A stretch of DNA of 64,000 nt. Source: Symbiodinium natans (taxonomy: Eukaryota > Sar > Dinophyceae > Suessiales > Symbiodiniaceae). Positions 39,312-49,440 of the stretch are shown here, piece by piece. The stretch is from the NCBI GenBank assembly GCA_905221605.1, contig CAJNDS010002079.1:37501-101500 (forward strand), read 5' to 3'. A program made the position numbers and the translations under genes. The notes beneath the pieces were generated by a model that did no database searches, was not told the DNA's origin, and saw only the letters and a list, made by a program, of their open reading frames with translations. Position 1 is the stretch's first letter. Each line of letters opens with the position of its first letter.

Positions 39312-40365
39312 CTGAAGAGGTGCGGAGCGCTTTCTTCGCTAGGCGGTTGGCCACTACTGTATTGCAACTTGACTTAAGCGATGCGGCTGGCAAGGATGGT
39401 CTAGTGGAATGTCTCATGGCTTGGGACACGTTCTTCTGGGAGGGGGAGGGTTCAGGAGCTAGGCTGCGAAACCTCTTTGGCCTGTCCTTTGCTTCCTGGT
39501 CCTTCAACCGGTCTGCAAGTGCGCCATGCACGTCTCGCCAGATGGCCTTGCCATCGCAATTGTCCAGCCAAAGCTCCAGGTGCCACTTCGAAAGCCTAAC
39601 TGCATTGAAGCACTTCAGGTCTGCTGCAGCCTCGTTGAAGGACTGAATCTCCACTTTCGAACCGTTGCAGGCCATTTCCACCATGAGCCTGCAGTCGAGT
39701 CCTTGGGCCTTCCACCCATCAGGCCACTCCTGCAGGAGGAGCCGCAACACCTCAACGCTATCAGCAAATTGAAAAACTGTCCAGCGGTAAGTAGTAAGAA
39801 GCTTCAGCCCTGCCGGCCACTCCTGCAGGAGGAGTCGAACCAGCTCCACGCTGCCGGACCGGGCTGCACAGTGAAAAACCGTCTCGTCGTTCAGATCCAC
39901 AAGCTTCAGCCCTTCCGGCCACTCCTGCAGGAGGAGTTGAACCAGCTCCACGCTGCCGGACTGGGCTGCATAGTGAAAAACCGTCATGTCGTTCAGATCC
40001 ACAAGCTTCAACCCTTCCGGCCACTTCTCCAGCAGAACCTGCGCGACCGGCACGCTGCCGTTCAAGCAGGCGCGGTGCAGCGGCACCTGCCCGCGATAAT
40101 CTCTCTCTTGTGCACCTGCAGGCCACGCGGCGAGCAGTCGCTGCACGATCTCCATGTGGCCCTGGCCGGCGGCCTCATGAAACACTGTAGTCCAACGCCA
40201 CGGATCATCAGGAGGAGCAAACTTCATGTCATCGGCACCAAAGCGTCCGCTGGCAAGCGCCTGCTGGACTGCGTCTGCATCGCCGCTGCTCACAGCCGCG
40301 ACCAGCTCGTTCGCGCCGGCCACCGCGGTCACGGCGCAGAGCCATAGCGCCCCCCAGAGATACAT
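39312..40365 (-). CDS. Ankyrin-repeat protein with signal peptide, first exon
   Basis: Start chosen at the ATG at 40365, because it gives an N-terminal signal peptide (MYLWGALWLCAVTAVAGA); the frame is open 30 codons further upstream. Five ankyrin repeats follow at about residues 59-82, 94-116, 128-150, 162-184 and 196-215. They have the TxFHxAA..G..E(I/L)V..LL consensus, each ending in an LLLQEWP-like helix typical of dinoflagellate ankyrins. Repeats 3 and 4 are nearly identical in DNA, so a recent duplication is likely. About 100 residues with no named domain follow, then the frame should splice at or before 39312. With the downstream exons this would be a secretory-pathway or surface membrane protein. 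Partners unknown. Confidence 0.65.
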
Positions 40366-40455
40366 ATCCACTACTTCGCAGTTTGGGCTGATGGGCAAAG
40401 TAAGGCAACGAGGAAAACACAAATCCGTACATCGAAGAGGCTCTGCCACTCTCAC

Positions 40456-42470
40456 TCAGGCTGTCACATTCCCACTTCAACGGTTTTGGTGCTGCAAGTC
40501 TGCACGCCAGCCTATCCGACATTAAAGCAAAGCTCCTCAAGATGCATAGCTGCATAACTCATCCACTTCCTCATGAATCGTGGGCTCCTCTGGAAGTCCC
40601 GGTAGCGCCCATTGTTTTGCGCAAGCACGCTCCTGCAGTCTTCTTCTTGAATGGAAAAGTGCAGTAGGCGCCGCTGGGAGAGGGACCATCCTGGAAAGCA
40701 ACTTTTTCTGTCTGGGGTCGTTGATCCAGGCTTGAAGGTATTGGGCGTCTGGGAGGGACTTAGAAGAGGCTTAGACTGAAACTGCGCCGGAAAGGAGTTG
40801 GAGTGAGGGCGGCACATGCGAAGAGCTTCAGGGTTGAATCTCACTGCAGTGCTCCCCCAGGACCCCTACGACACCAACCTGGACAAGCCTTGGCCTGGGG
40901 TTCTGGGCCTGTAAGGTGCCTGGAACGCGGCATGTTCAACGGACCAAAGGCGGGGGGCCCTTGTAGGGTTATGGGGGCCAAATCGGGGGCTACTTGGATA
41001 TGTTGGGACTACATAGGGTATGCATGGAGGCTTTCTCATATCGAGATGGCCAGGGTTTTGAGGCTCAGGGCTGCAATTATTTTTTGCCACGCACGATGAG
41101 ATTAGCCCCCAAACCCGAAACTTCAAAAACTCTGTTCTACGGAGATCGGCACTTGATGAAAAAGTGCTTTCACCGACAGCCAAGCAATGCCTTCCAGTGT
41201 TCGGCGGTTTAAGGTTTAGGGCGTAGGATATATAAGGGTTCGGGGTGCTTTGAAGGATGTTTCAGTTCCACAGTTGCAAGCCCAGCCCGTGTTCGCATAC
41301 AAAACGAAAAGCAAGCTGCAGGCAACCTTTGTTTTATCTAGGGCTGCTGCGGGTGAGAGTCCGCGCACTGTTCTCGAGGCAGGCGCACCACGAGGGTTTC
41401 CAAGAAGCTTGCAGGAGTCTTCTGGCTCGTAGAAGGTTTAGGGCTTCTGGGGGTCAAGGCTTGTGCGGCACTACCTGCCATTTACCAGTTGATTGTATAA
41501 GGAACTTATAACTTAAGCTATCATACTCAGGAAGCCCCATCCTTTATTATATCATTTAAGTTATCATAATCAGGAAGCCCCATCATTTGCTACAACTTAA
41601 GTTATCATAATCAGGAAGCCCTGCAGCAGTATGGCAGTTAGCACGGGGCTTAGAAGGACTGGCATGTGGCGCAGGAACGCCATCAGAGAATGCAGACATG
41701 CGTGGCCACTGGCAACGGAGTCCGAAGGTTGGGCCCCACCTTTGCGCCCTGACTTAGCAGCATTGCGCTCATAATGCGCAGCCGAGTACCACAACAGGAT
41801 TGGGGACCCCTGCTTCCCTGAACGATTGCAAACCTGCAGGGGCATGACATCGGCATGTAAGTCGGCCTGTCGAGGTGCTTGGCAGCATGGATTTCGCGAA
41901 GGGACGTGTCGGTGAAGTACTGCTCCCGGTCATGGGAACGTCCTCTTTTGCATGGAGCCACTTCCAGTAGCCCTTGTAGTGCTCACCATGGCAGTCCTAA
42001 GAGCAAGCTTGTGTTGGCAGGCGGGGCCTGCAAGACAGCAGGACAGGCAATCACCGTTGCCCGGGTTGGACTGTCGCTTGACACCTGCATTTTCGCAGCA
42101 GCCTGTTGGGGGCGGTGGCCGCGAAGAATCTTGCGCACTCTCAGTGGTCTGCGACTGGCTCTCAGGGACCGGGGCTGGGAGCGGGGCCATCTTATCGGAC
42201 GAAGTCGAAGTCAGAGTAGCCGCTATGGCCCCTAGTCCAGCTGAGTTTGAAGCACAACCTGAATGGAACCTTCCTCGTGCTCGATCACTGCAAGGTCAAG
42301 GTTATCAACCCTGGCCCTATAGAAGAACTTCACTCCACCCCAAACCCTGAACCCTCCCTAAACTCCCTAAACCTTATAACCTCCAACAATGTGGCAACGC
42401 CCTAGACCCAAGGCTTTGCGGCTTGGCGTGAATGCTTTAGATGTCATGTTTCCTGGGTTACGACACGTAT
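40456..42470. other. Unique DNA upstream of the ankyrin gene, no gene called
   Basis: Many short overlapping frames, none dominant. 41503-41622 contains tandem pieces of family F (three copies of TTAAGTTATCATAATCAGGA-like sequence). No TTTAGGG array longer than one or two units is present until 42475. Confidence 0.4.
41503..41622. mobile_element. Family F internal fragment, tandemly repeated
   Basis: GGAACTTATAACTTAAGCTA starts like family F copy 1. The internal segment ACTTAAGTTATCATAATCAG then repeats three times with GAAGCCC spacers. No right TIR. Confidence 0.5.
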
Positions 42471-42474
42471 GACG

Positions 42475-43030
42475 GTTTAGGGTTTAGGGTTTAGGAGGAA
42501 CTAAAAGGCGAACTTGCAGGGTTTGCTGGTCTCTTGCGCCGAGGCTCTGAACCCTACGAGCCACTCTGTGAGGCTGGGGAAACGGCGAGCCGAAACCCCC
42601 AAAAGGGCGTCAGGGTTGAAGCCGGTTTGAGCTTCGGTGCTCATTTAGGGTTTGGGCGTAGGGCTTAGGGCAATTTAGGGTTAAGGCTCATGATATGGGA
42701 TGGCTCCACAATGTCACAGCCCTGCTATAGAAGCCATCTCTTGTTTGAGGTCGGATAGCAAGCTGAACTCGACGCCATAAGTTGATGCATTCCCGACAAT
42801 CCCTCTTTAAACGAGCCTGTAGAACAACAACCCAAAAGCCTAAACCCAAAACCTTACATCAAAAACAGCCCCCACACATCACCAAACCCCACCGGTCCTT
42901 GGAAGAAACACTGGGTAGTGTGCAAGACGAACATGGCAACGTGTTGCGGCAAGGAGCTAAACCCGAAATCCCGAACCCCAAACCCCCGAATCTACACCCA
43001 GAATCCTACATCCTAAACCCTAAACCCTAA
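42475..43030. repeat. Short TTTAGGG and CCCTAAA arrays
   Basis: 42475-42497 TTTAGGG; 43010-43030 CCCTAAACCCTAAACCCTAA. 42500-43005 is mostly unique with degenerate CCCAAAA repeats. Confidence 0.7.
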
Positions 43031-43036
43031 ACTTAC

Positions 43037-43077
43037 TTATCATTTGGGACCCAAAAGACGAAACCTTAATCCGGGCT
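43037..43077 (-). CDS. Membrane protein gene 2, exon after introner F1
   Basis: A 41-bp exon: removal of the F1 intron joins ...VVVQVTG to ARIKVSSFGSQMI in frame. It ends ATGATAA|GTAAGT, a consensus donor that runs straight into TTTAGGGTTTAGGG on the coding strand. Confidence 0.55.
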
Positions 43078-43181
43078 CTTGTTCAGGAACTTATAACTTA
43101 AGTTACCATACTAAGGAAACCCCTAAATGTACTGGAGATCCCTGTTGTGGCAACTCAAACTAAGTTCCTGAACAAGAGCCC
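43073..43181. mobile_element. TIR element family F (copy 1), 109 bp, is an intron
   Basis: Perfect 21-bp TIRs begin GGGCTCTTGTTCAGGAACTT. Intron 43078-43179 (102 bp) uses a GC donor (ACTGG|GCTCTTG) and GAACAAG|AG acceptor on the minus strand, wholly within the element, and restores frame. Confidence 0.75.
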
Positions 43182-43271
43182 AGTAACTTGGACAACCACT
43201 CCTATGAACCCACCAGCCCCAAGCAAAAAACCTCCATAGAGCCTCTCACAGAGGTCTCGCCTCAAGTTCTC
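43180..43271 (-). CDS. Membrane protein gene 2, exon with one span
   Basis: From GGCCTAG|GAG the minus frame reads ENLRRDLCERLYGGFLLGAG and then GFIGVVVQVTG, a glycine-rich hydrophobic segment. It ends at introner F1. Confidence 0.55.
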
Positions 43272-43294
43272 CTAGGCCGTTAGTCTAACCCTTA

Positions 43295-43580
43295 AAGGGT
43301 TTAGGGTTTAGGGTTTAGGGTTTAGGGTTTAGGGTTTAGGGTTTAGGGTTTAGGGTTTAGGGTTTAGGGTTTAGGGTTTAGGGTTTAGGGTTTAGGGTTT
43401 AGGGTTTAGGGTTTAGGGTTTAGGATTTAGGTTTTAGGGTTTAGGGTTTAGGGTTTAGGGTTTAGGGTTTAGGGTTTAGGGTTTAGGGTTTAGGGTTTAG
43501 GGTTTAGGGTTTAGGGTTTAGGGTTTAGGGTTTAGGGTTTAGGGTTTAGGGTTTAGGGTACCCCTAAACCCTAAACCCAG
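43295..43580 (+). repeat. Long TTTAGGG array, about 37 units
   Basis: The longest array of the window, ending GGGTACCCCTAAACCCTAAA, where the orientation flips. Confidence 0.95.
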
Positions 43581-43584
43581 AGTA

Positions 43585-44230
43585 TTCGGTTCTCGCAGGT
43601 CAAGGCATCGACCTGGGTGTTTTAGGCTTAAGGCTTTAGCCTGAATTACGATGAACTGGCAAAGGCCCTAAGCCCTAAGCCCTAAACTCAAAAAATCTCC
43701 GCCAGCCCCTTTTGTTCACAAACAGGCTGGTGAAACTTGCTGTGCCCGGCCCCCTGTTTTAGGGTTGAGGGATTTGAGGTTTAGGGTTTAGTGAGACCAA
43801 GGGAACACTCCCTGAGGTTTAAATCGTGAACTCGTCGAATGCGTGTAAGCTCCGGTACGTGCCATCACTGGAGGACTGTCGCCCACCTCCTGGCCACAAA
43901 GCTCTGAATCCGTATGTGGGCGCCTGACTAGATTTGAAATCGACACCCCAAACCCTAAATGCTGGACCCAGGGCCACAGCCCGGATCCCCCTAGGCCTGA
44001 AACTTAAGCCCCTGCAATCTGAAACCTCAACCCTTAACGGTTTGCGAAGACTTAGGGTTTAGGGTTTAGGGTTTACGGGAAGACCCTGATCATCAGGCCA
44101 TTTCGCACGACTTGGGCCAAGAATCAACGGTAAGACATGAGGGTTGAGGATTTAGGGAGAGGGTCATGGTTTCGAGTGGGAGCCCTTAGACCCTAAACCC
44201 GAATCCCGCTAAACCCTAAACCCTATACGT
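43585..44230. other. Unique DNA with small arrays, no gene called
   Basis: Short CCCTAAG/CCCTAAA and TTTAGGG pieces at 43668-43690, 44052-44078 and 44205-44228. No exon could be supported. It probably belongs to introns of membrane protein gene 2. Confidence 0.4.
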
Positions 44231-44233
44231 CCC

Positions 44234-44420
44234 CTATACTTGGTTCAGCTCAGACTTCTTGAACAGGCCGGGGTGACGATCCCTGCCGAAGAGGCATTGG
44301 TGCTGCAACACCAGGAACACCAAGAGGGCCAAGAGGGGCAGCAGGCCAATGAGGCCGTGCTGGACTGAGAGGTAGACGAGCCCAAAGACCCATCCGCTGC
44401 AGAAGTAGCCGTAGCTTAAG
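44234..44420 (-). CDS. Membrane protein gene 2, hydrophobic exon
   Basis: The minus frame AIVSLSYGYFCSGWVFGLVY continues through HGLIGLLPLLALLVFLVLQH, with two probable membrane spans. A GTTTGAG|G acceptor is near 44437. Ends at TGA 44234 or at a nearby donor. Confidence 0.45.
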
Positions 44421-44559
44421 CTCACAATAGCACCTCAAACTGTCACAACTGTACTTGTCTACAGACTCACAGGATCAACACTGAACAGATGACCAGCATA
44501 AGTGTAAATGAAAAAATCCCTACATGTCTACCGGCACCCAATAGCTGATAACTGGGCCA

Positions 44560-44608
44560 GTTTAGGGTTTAGGGTTTAGGGTTTAGGGTTTAGGGTTTAG
44601 GGTTTAGG
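44560..44608 (+). repeat. Last TTTAGGG array before the satellite compartment
   Basis: Seven units. No further array follows until single units near 63680. Confidence 0.9.
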
Positions 44609-44609
44609 A

Positions 44610-45000
44610 TTTTCTTACATAGACAATGAGCTTGCATGCAGGTGGCCTTATAGTCAGAGCAGGGGTTCGGGGTAGAACATAGTGTGTATATATATATATA
44701 CACAAAAACTCAGTAACCCTGAGGACTATGTTCGCAACTAGCTATCAAATAGCAAGATTTCTTATTCAGGATTGAGACTCCAATCCCTAAGCCCTAAACC
44801 CTTGCTCAGGAAAGCCAGATGAAGGCACTGATGATTGCCAAGATGAACTGCAAACACTCGTGCTGGACAGAGAAAGCTCGCTTTAGCATCCGAAGATAAA
44901 CCTGGCGCCAGGGACATCCTAAATTTAGGAGCTTGTGGGTTGTTTGGAGGGGTTCGGGCTCGGTCTTAGTGTCGGATCGATAGTGTTGTAAGCCGTCACT
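44610..45000. other. Unique DNA with TA microsatellite, no gene called
   Basis: TGTGTATATATATATATACA at 44683-44702 is a short palindrome. Nothing else is seen. Confidence 0.5.
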
Positions 45001-45494
45001 CTAAACAAAAACGCTTCTGGAATGTTGGGTGCCAGGAGCTGGGTAGAAGGTGGGAAAAACCAGGAAAATGTCCACGAGCCAAGTCGCCGTGCTGGCCCCC
45101 ATGTACGAGAAAAAAGTGTCGAATCCATTATCGGCTACGCATGCCTCATCACATTGGAGAATGTCCACGCAGGAATAGAATGTTATTGGCAGTCCAGCGA
45201 GCAGGCACCACCCATGTGGAAGATGTAGCTTGGCTCCGACATTTTCCAGGACGACCGAACGGAGTGGACCTTGAACATAACCATTGAAAGCATCCAGCGA
45301 CCTGTCATCAATTTGATCCACCTCACTCGAATGTGATGAACTGCTGGCGAATGATGCCATGTGGTTTGCTTCCTGCTTCCCGGGTGCTCGGAATAGATGC
45401 TGGACCTGCTGCTGCACGAGTGGCCGATCGGCTGGCTCTGTACACTGTGCAGCCCGGCAATCAAAATTCGCCATTTGGTCCAACATCCTGGGTT
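45001..45494 (-). CDS. Membrane protein gene 2, central exon
   Basis: Joined in frame to the exon at 45594-46029 through the family F2 intron. The N-terminal half is polar (QQQVQHLFRAPGKQEANHMA, a Ser-rich run, EVDQIDDRSLD). The C-terminal half has hydrophobic segments (HGWCLLAGLPITFYSCVDIL, ATWLVDIFLVFPTFY). It likely ends at a donor near ...PGTQHSRS. No family is recognised. Confidence 0.5.
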
Positions 45495-45595
45495 CTTGTC
45501 AAGGACTTATTTTCAATTACCATTATAGGGAAACCATATTCTTTGCTATAGATCCCTTTTATGATAGCTTAAACTAGATTCCTTAACAAAAACCC
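45490..45595. mobile_element. TIR element family F (copy 2), 106 bp, is an intron
   Basis: The ends GGGTTCTTGTCAAGGACTTA and GGGTTTTTGTTAAGGAATCT (minus) are diverged TIRs. Intron 45495-45593 (99 bp) runs CTGG|GTTTTTG to GACAAG|AACCC on the minus strand and restores frame (phase 1). Confidence 0.75.
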
Positions 45596-46029
45596 AGCGT
45601 CAGCTCGTGGCTTCGCAACTTGGCTTTGCAAGCGATGGCCCAGGGGATCGATGCAGGCAAGCACATCATGGAGCCAAAGAGCGTAATCGTGATCACCTGG
45701 GTGACGAGCCCTGAAAGAGCCTCTGGAATCGATCCTTGAACCGCTAAGGCCAGGGAGAAGAGAAAGTCACCAAGTCCATACCACAGGAAGTGGTAACCGG
45801 TGGCAGCGCCGAGGTTGATAAGAAGCGCAGACAGCAGCCACGGGGCCAACCAAAGGGGAAAGATATAAACCTGCATCAGGAATGCTACCCAAAAATCTGT
45901 ATTGTAATACCTTCTTGTGGATGGCTTGTTGCATGCTTCGCTAGTGGTCAGTTCCCTGGCAGTGAGGCTTATACGGTAGACAAGAAACAACGTTTCGGAG
46001 TCGTGATTGAAATTTAACCCGACTTGCAC
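45594..46029 (-). CDS. Membrane protein gene 2, upstream exon, polytopic
   Basis: The minus frame has several hydrophobic segments (DFWVAFLMQVYIFPLWLAPW, LLSALLINLGAATGYHFLWY, FLFSLALAVQ, ITLFGSMMCLPASIPWAIAC), so at least three or four spans. The true 5' end is not visible; the first residues (LNFNHDSETLFLVYRISLTA) may be coding. Runs into introner F2 at 45593. Confidence 0.5.
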
Positions 46030-46133
46030 TACCCACCGCTTCTGACGAGTACTTTTTTCTGATGAACTGATGAATTGGAAGTTTCAGAAAACAACAGACC
46101 ATTGGTACAAACCCTCAAAAAGTAATCGGAACC

Positions 46134-46136
<3 letters not shown>

Positions 46137-46169
<33 letters not shown>

Positions 46170-46200
46170 AGAGGGGCCTTTGGGGTCTATTTGGACACAA
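46137..46200 (+). repeat. TA run plus GTCTATTTGG boundary motif (left)
   Basis: (AT)n followed by GTGAGAGGGGCCTTTGGGGT and CTATTTGGACAC. A direct copy is at 48596-48643, and an inverted copy at 62861-62913 forms the opposite edge of the satellite compartment. Confidence 0.6.
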
Positions 46201-46202
46201 TA

Positions 46203-47790
46203 CATTAATTCATTTAATTCATTTAATTCTGCAGCCATGTCGCCCCGAATTAAATGAATTAAATGAATTAATTAGTTAATTCATTTAATTCATTTAATTC
46301 TCCAGGCAAGGCCCCGAATTAAATGAATTAAATGAATTAATTAATTAATTCATTTAATTCATTTAATTCTCCCGGCAAGGCCCCGAATTAAATGAATGAA
46401 ATGAATTAATTAATTAATTCATTTAATTCATTTAATACATTTAATTCTGTAAATGGCCTGAGATCTCCCGCTCGATTTAGTTCATTTAATTCATTTAATT
46501 CTCCAGGCAAGGCCCCGAATTAAATGAATTAAATGAATTAATTAATTAATTCATTTAATTCATTTAATTCTCCGGGCAAGGCCCCGAATTAAATGAATTA
46601 AATGAATTAAATCGGGCCCCTCTTATCCGAGATCCCAGGCTATTTAAAGAATTAAATGAATTAAATGAATTAAATGATTAAATGAATTAAATGAATTAAT
46701 TAATTAATTCATGTAATGTATTAAATTCTCCAGGCAAGGCCCCGAATTAAATGAATTAAATGAATTAATTAATTAATTCATTTAATTCATTTAATTCTCC
46801 CGGCAAGGCCCCGAATTAAATGAATTAAATGAATTAATTAATTAATTCATTTAATTCATTTAATTCATTTAATTCATTTAATTCATTTAATACATTTAAT
46901 TCTGTAAATGGCCTGAGATCTCCCGTCCAGAGGCTCGATTTAATTCATTTAATTCATTTAATTCTCCAGGCAAGGCCCCGAATTAAATGAATTAAATGAA
47001 TTAATTAATTGATTCATTTAATTCATTTAATTCTCCGGGCAAGGCCCCGAATTAAATGAATTAAATGAATTAAATCGGGCCCCTCTTATCCGAGATCCCA
47101 GGCTATTTAAAGAATTAAATGAATTAAATGAATTAAATGAATTAAATGAATTAATTAATTAATTCATTTAATTCATTTAATTCTCCAGGCAAGGCCCAGA
47201 ATTAAATGAATTAAATGAATTAATTAATTAATTCATTTAATTCATTTAATTCTCCCGGCAAGGCCCCGAATTAAATGAATTAAATGAATTAATTAATTAA
47301 TTCATTTAATTCATTTAATTCATTTAATTCATGTAATTCATTTAATTCATTTAATTCATTTAATTCATTTAATTCATTTAATTCTGTAAATGGCCTGAGA
47401 TCTCCCGTCCAGAGGCTCGATTTAATTCATTTAATTCATATAATTCTCCAGGCAAGGCCCCGAATTAAATGAATTAAAAAAAAATAAATTAATTAATTCA
47501 TTTAATTCATTTAATTATCCGGGCAAGGCCCCGAATTAAATGAATTAAGTGAATTAATTAATTAATTCATTTAATTAATTTAATGCTCCAGGCAAGGCCC
47601 CGAATTAAATGAATTAAATGAATTAATTGATTAATTCATTTAATTCGTTTAATTCTCCGGGCAAGGCCCTGAATTAAATGAATTAAATGAATGAAATGAA
47701 CGAAATGAATGAATTAATTCCTTCATTTAACTCATTTAATTCTCCGGCCCAGGCCCGGAATTAAATCAATTAAACGAATTAAAACGGCCC
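46203..47790 (+). repeat. Palindromic AATTAAATG satellite block 1
   Basis: About 15 units of roughly 70 bp. Each has a GC-rich spacer (CTCCNGGCAAGGCCCCG) and a 45-52-bp near-perfect palindrome (AATTAAATGAATTAAATG, TTAATTAATTAA, and the mirror CATTTAATTCATTTAATT). Longer units punctuated by TCTGTAAATGGCCTGAGATC (46446, 46901, 47385) and GGGCCCCTCTTATCCGAGAT (46612, 47082) show a higher-order period near 460-480 bp. Confidence 0.95.
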
Positions 47791-48258
47791 CCCTAGGCAA
47801 TGCCCCTGCATCATTTGGGATTTGCTTTACTTATCCCTTCGATTTCCCTCAGACTTCCCCTTAATAAATTCCCTTTACTTTTTATCATTGTTTCATTTTA
47901 GCGGTGCGGTTTATATTTGGTAAGGTCACATAGCTATTGTACGCGCAGTGAGTGATAAATAAACTTAGTTCTTTAGGACCTGGTGCGCGTTGTGTACCTT
48001 TTCATTCATGCAACTTAATAATCTCAGCACAGAAAAAAAATAAATGAGTTACATCTGGCCTGCTTTTGAACACATCACATAGCTGTGCCTCACACAATAA
48101 AGTGCGCACCTATTGACAAACGGCCTTTTTAAGGGGATTTGTTCCCTCTAAAAGCCTGGTGTAAGGGACGTCCGATTTCCCTCAAATTCCCTTTCATTTT
48201 CCCTTAGACCTCATGCGATTCTGGTGACTGCTGTAAAAATCCCCTAAACCATTCCCTT
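47791..48258. other. Unique or degenerate DNA between satellite blocks
   Basis: TTTCCCTCAGACTTCCC-like pieces recur (47845, 48175). No open frame of interest. Confidence 0.5.
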
Positions 48259-48594
48259 TACACCCTTCAAAAAAAGTGAACGACAGAGCTCCTCTGCCTC
48301 TTGCGAAGGAGCTCTTCTGCCTTTTGAAAACTCACAAAGCTCCTTTACCTCTAGCAAAGAAATGGTAGAGCTCCTCGATCTCTGTCTTTTACATGGTATA
48401 GAGCTTGGCTCCAGAAAACGCTATATCTCTCCGCAGGAAATGAGAACGTTCTCTACCTACCTCTTGTGAAAGAGCTCCTCTCCTCGTAATCAAAACTTGG
48501 AAAACTCGTTTCGCTCTTCCTAGGGAGCGAGCAAGCTCGTGTTTCATCTTTTTCAGAAAGAGCGCCCGTATCATGGTCACGAGAGACCTCCTCT
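48259..48594 (-). repeat. 336-bp inverted repeat, left arm
   Basis: Nearly identical in reverse complement to 59889-60224, including a 63-codon frame identical in both arms. Internally it is GAGCTC-rich short repeat. A diverged direct relative of the right arm lies at 50090-50290. Confidence 0.9.
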
Positions 48595-48633
48595 ATATAT
48601 GTGAGAGAAGGGGCCTTTGGAGTCTATTTGGCC

Positions 48634-49440
48634 ACAAGAGATTATTTCATTTAATTCATGTAATTCTCCGGCCAAGGCCCCGAATTAAATGAATAAAATG
48701 AATTAATTAAGTAATTCATTTAATTCATTTAATTCTTTAAATGGGCTGGGATCTCTGAGACGGGGGGCCCGATTTAATTCATTTAATTTATTTAGTTTTT
48801 GTAATTCATTTAATTCATTTAGTTCATGAAAATTCTCCGGCCAAGGCCCCGAATTAAATGAATTAACTGAATTAATTATTTAATTCATTTAATTCTCCGG
48901 CCAAGGCCCCGAATTACATGAATTTAATTAATTAATTAATTAATTAATTCATTTAATTCATTTAATTCATTTAATTCTCCGGCCAAGGCCCCGAATTAAA
49001 TGAAATAAATGAATTAGTTATTTAATTCATTTAATTCTCCGGCCAAGGCCCCGAATTAAATGAATTAAAATTAATTAAATCAGGCATCCTTCTCCGAGAT
49101 CCCAGGCCATTTAAAGAATTAAATGAAGTAATTAATTTATTCATGTAATTCATTTAATTCTCCGGCCAAGGCCCCGAATTAAATTAATTAAATGAATTAA
49201 TTAAACAATTCATTTAATTCATTTAATTCATTTAATTGATTTAATTCTTTAAATGGCTTGTGATCTCTGATACGGGGGGCCCGATTTAATTCCTTTAATT
49301 CATTTTATTCTCAGGACAAGGCCCCGAATTAAATGAGTCCCATGAATTAAAGCGTGCCCCTTCTCAGAGATCCCAGGCCATTTAAAGAAATTCATTTACT
49401 TCCTTAAATGGCCTGAGATCTTCGAGACAGGGGCCCGACA
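48634..49440 (+). repeat. Palindromic AATTAAATG satellite block 2
   Basis: About seven more diverged units with spacer CTCCGGCCAAGGCCCCG, preceded by a copy of the boundary motif (GGGGCCTTTGGAGTCTATTT). Confidence 0.9.

Noticed and set aside
46055-46095. Hammerhead ribozyme-like CTGATGA...GAAA
   Set aside because: The core words are present but no stem II or closing stems can be drawn with adequate pairing.
46203-49440. CRISPR-like array of palindromes and spacers
   Set aside because: The spacers are the same sequence in every unit, the organism is eukaryotic and no cas gene is present; it is a satellite.
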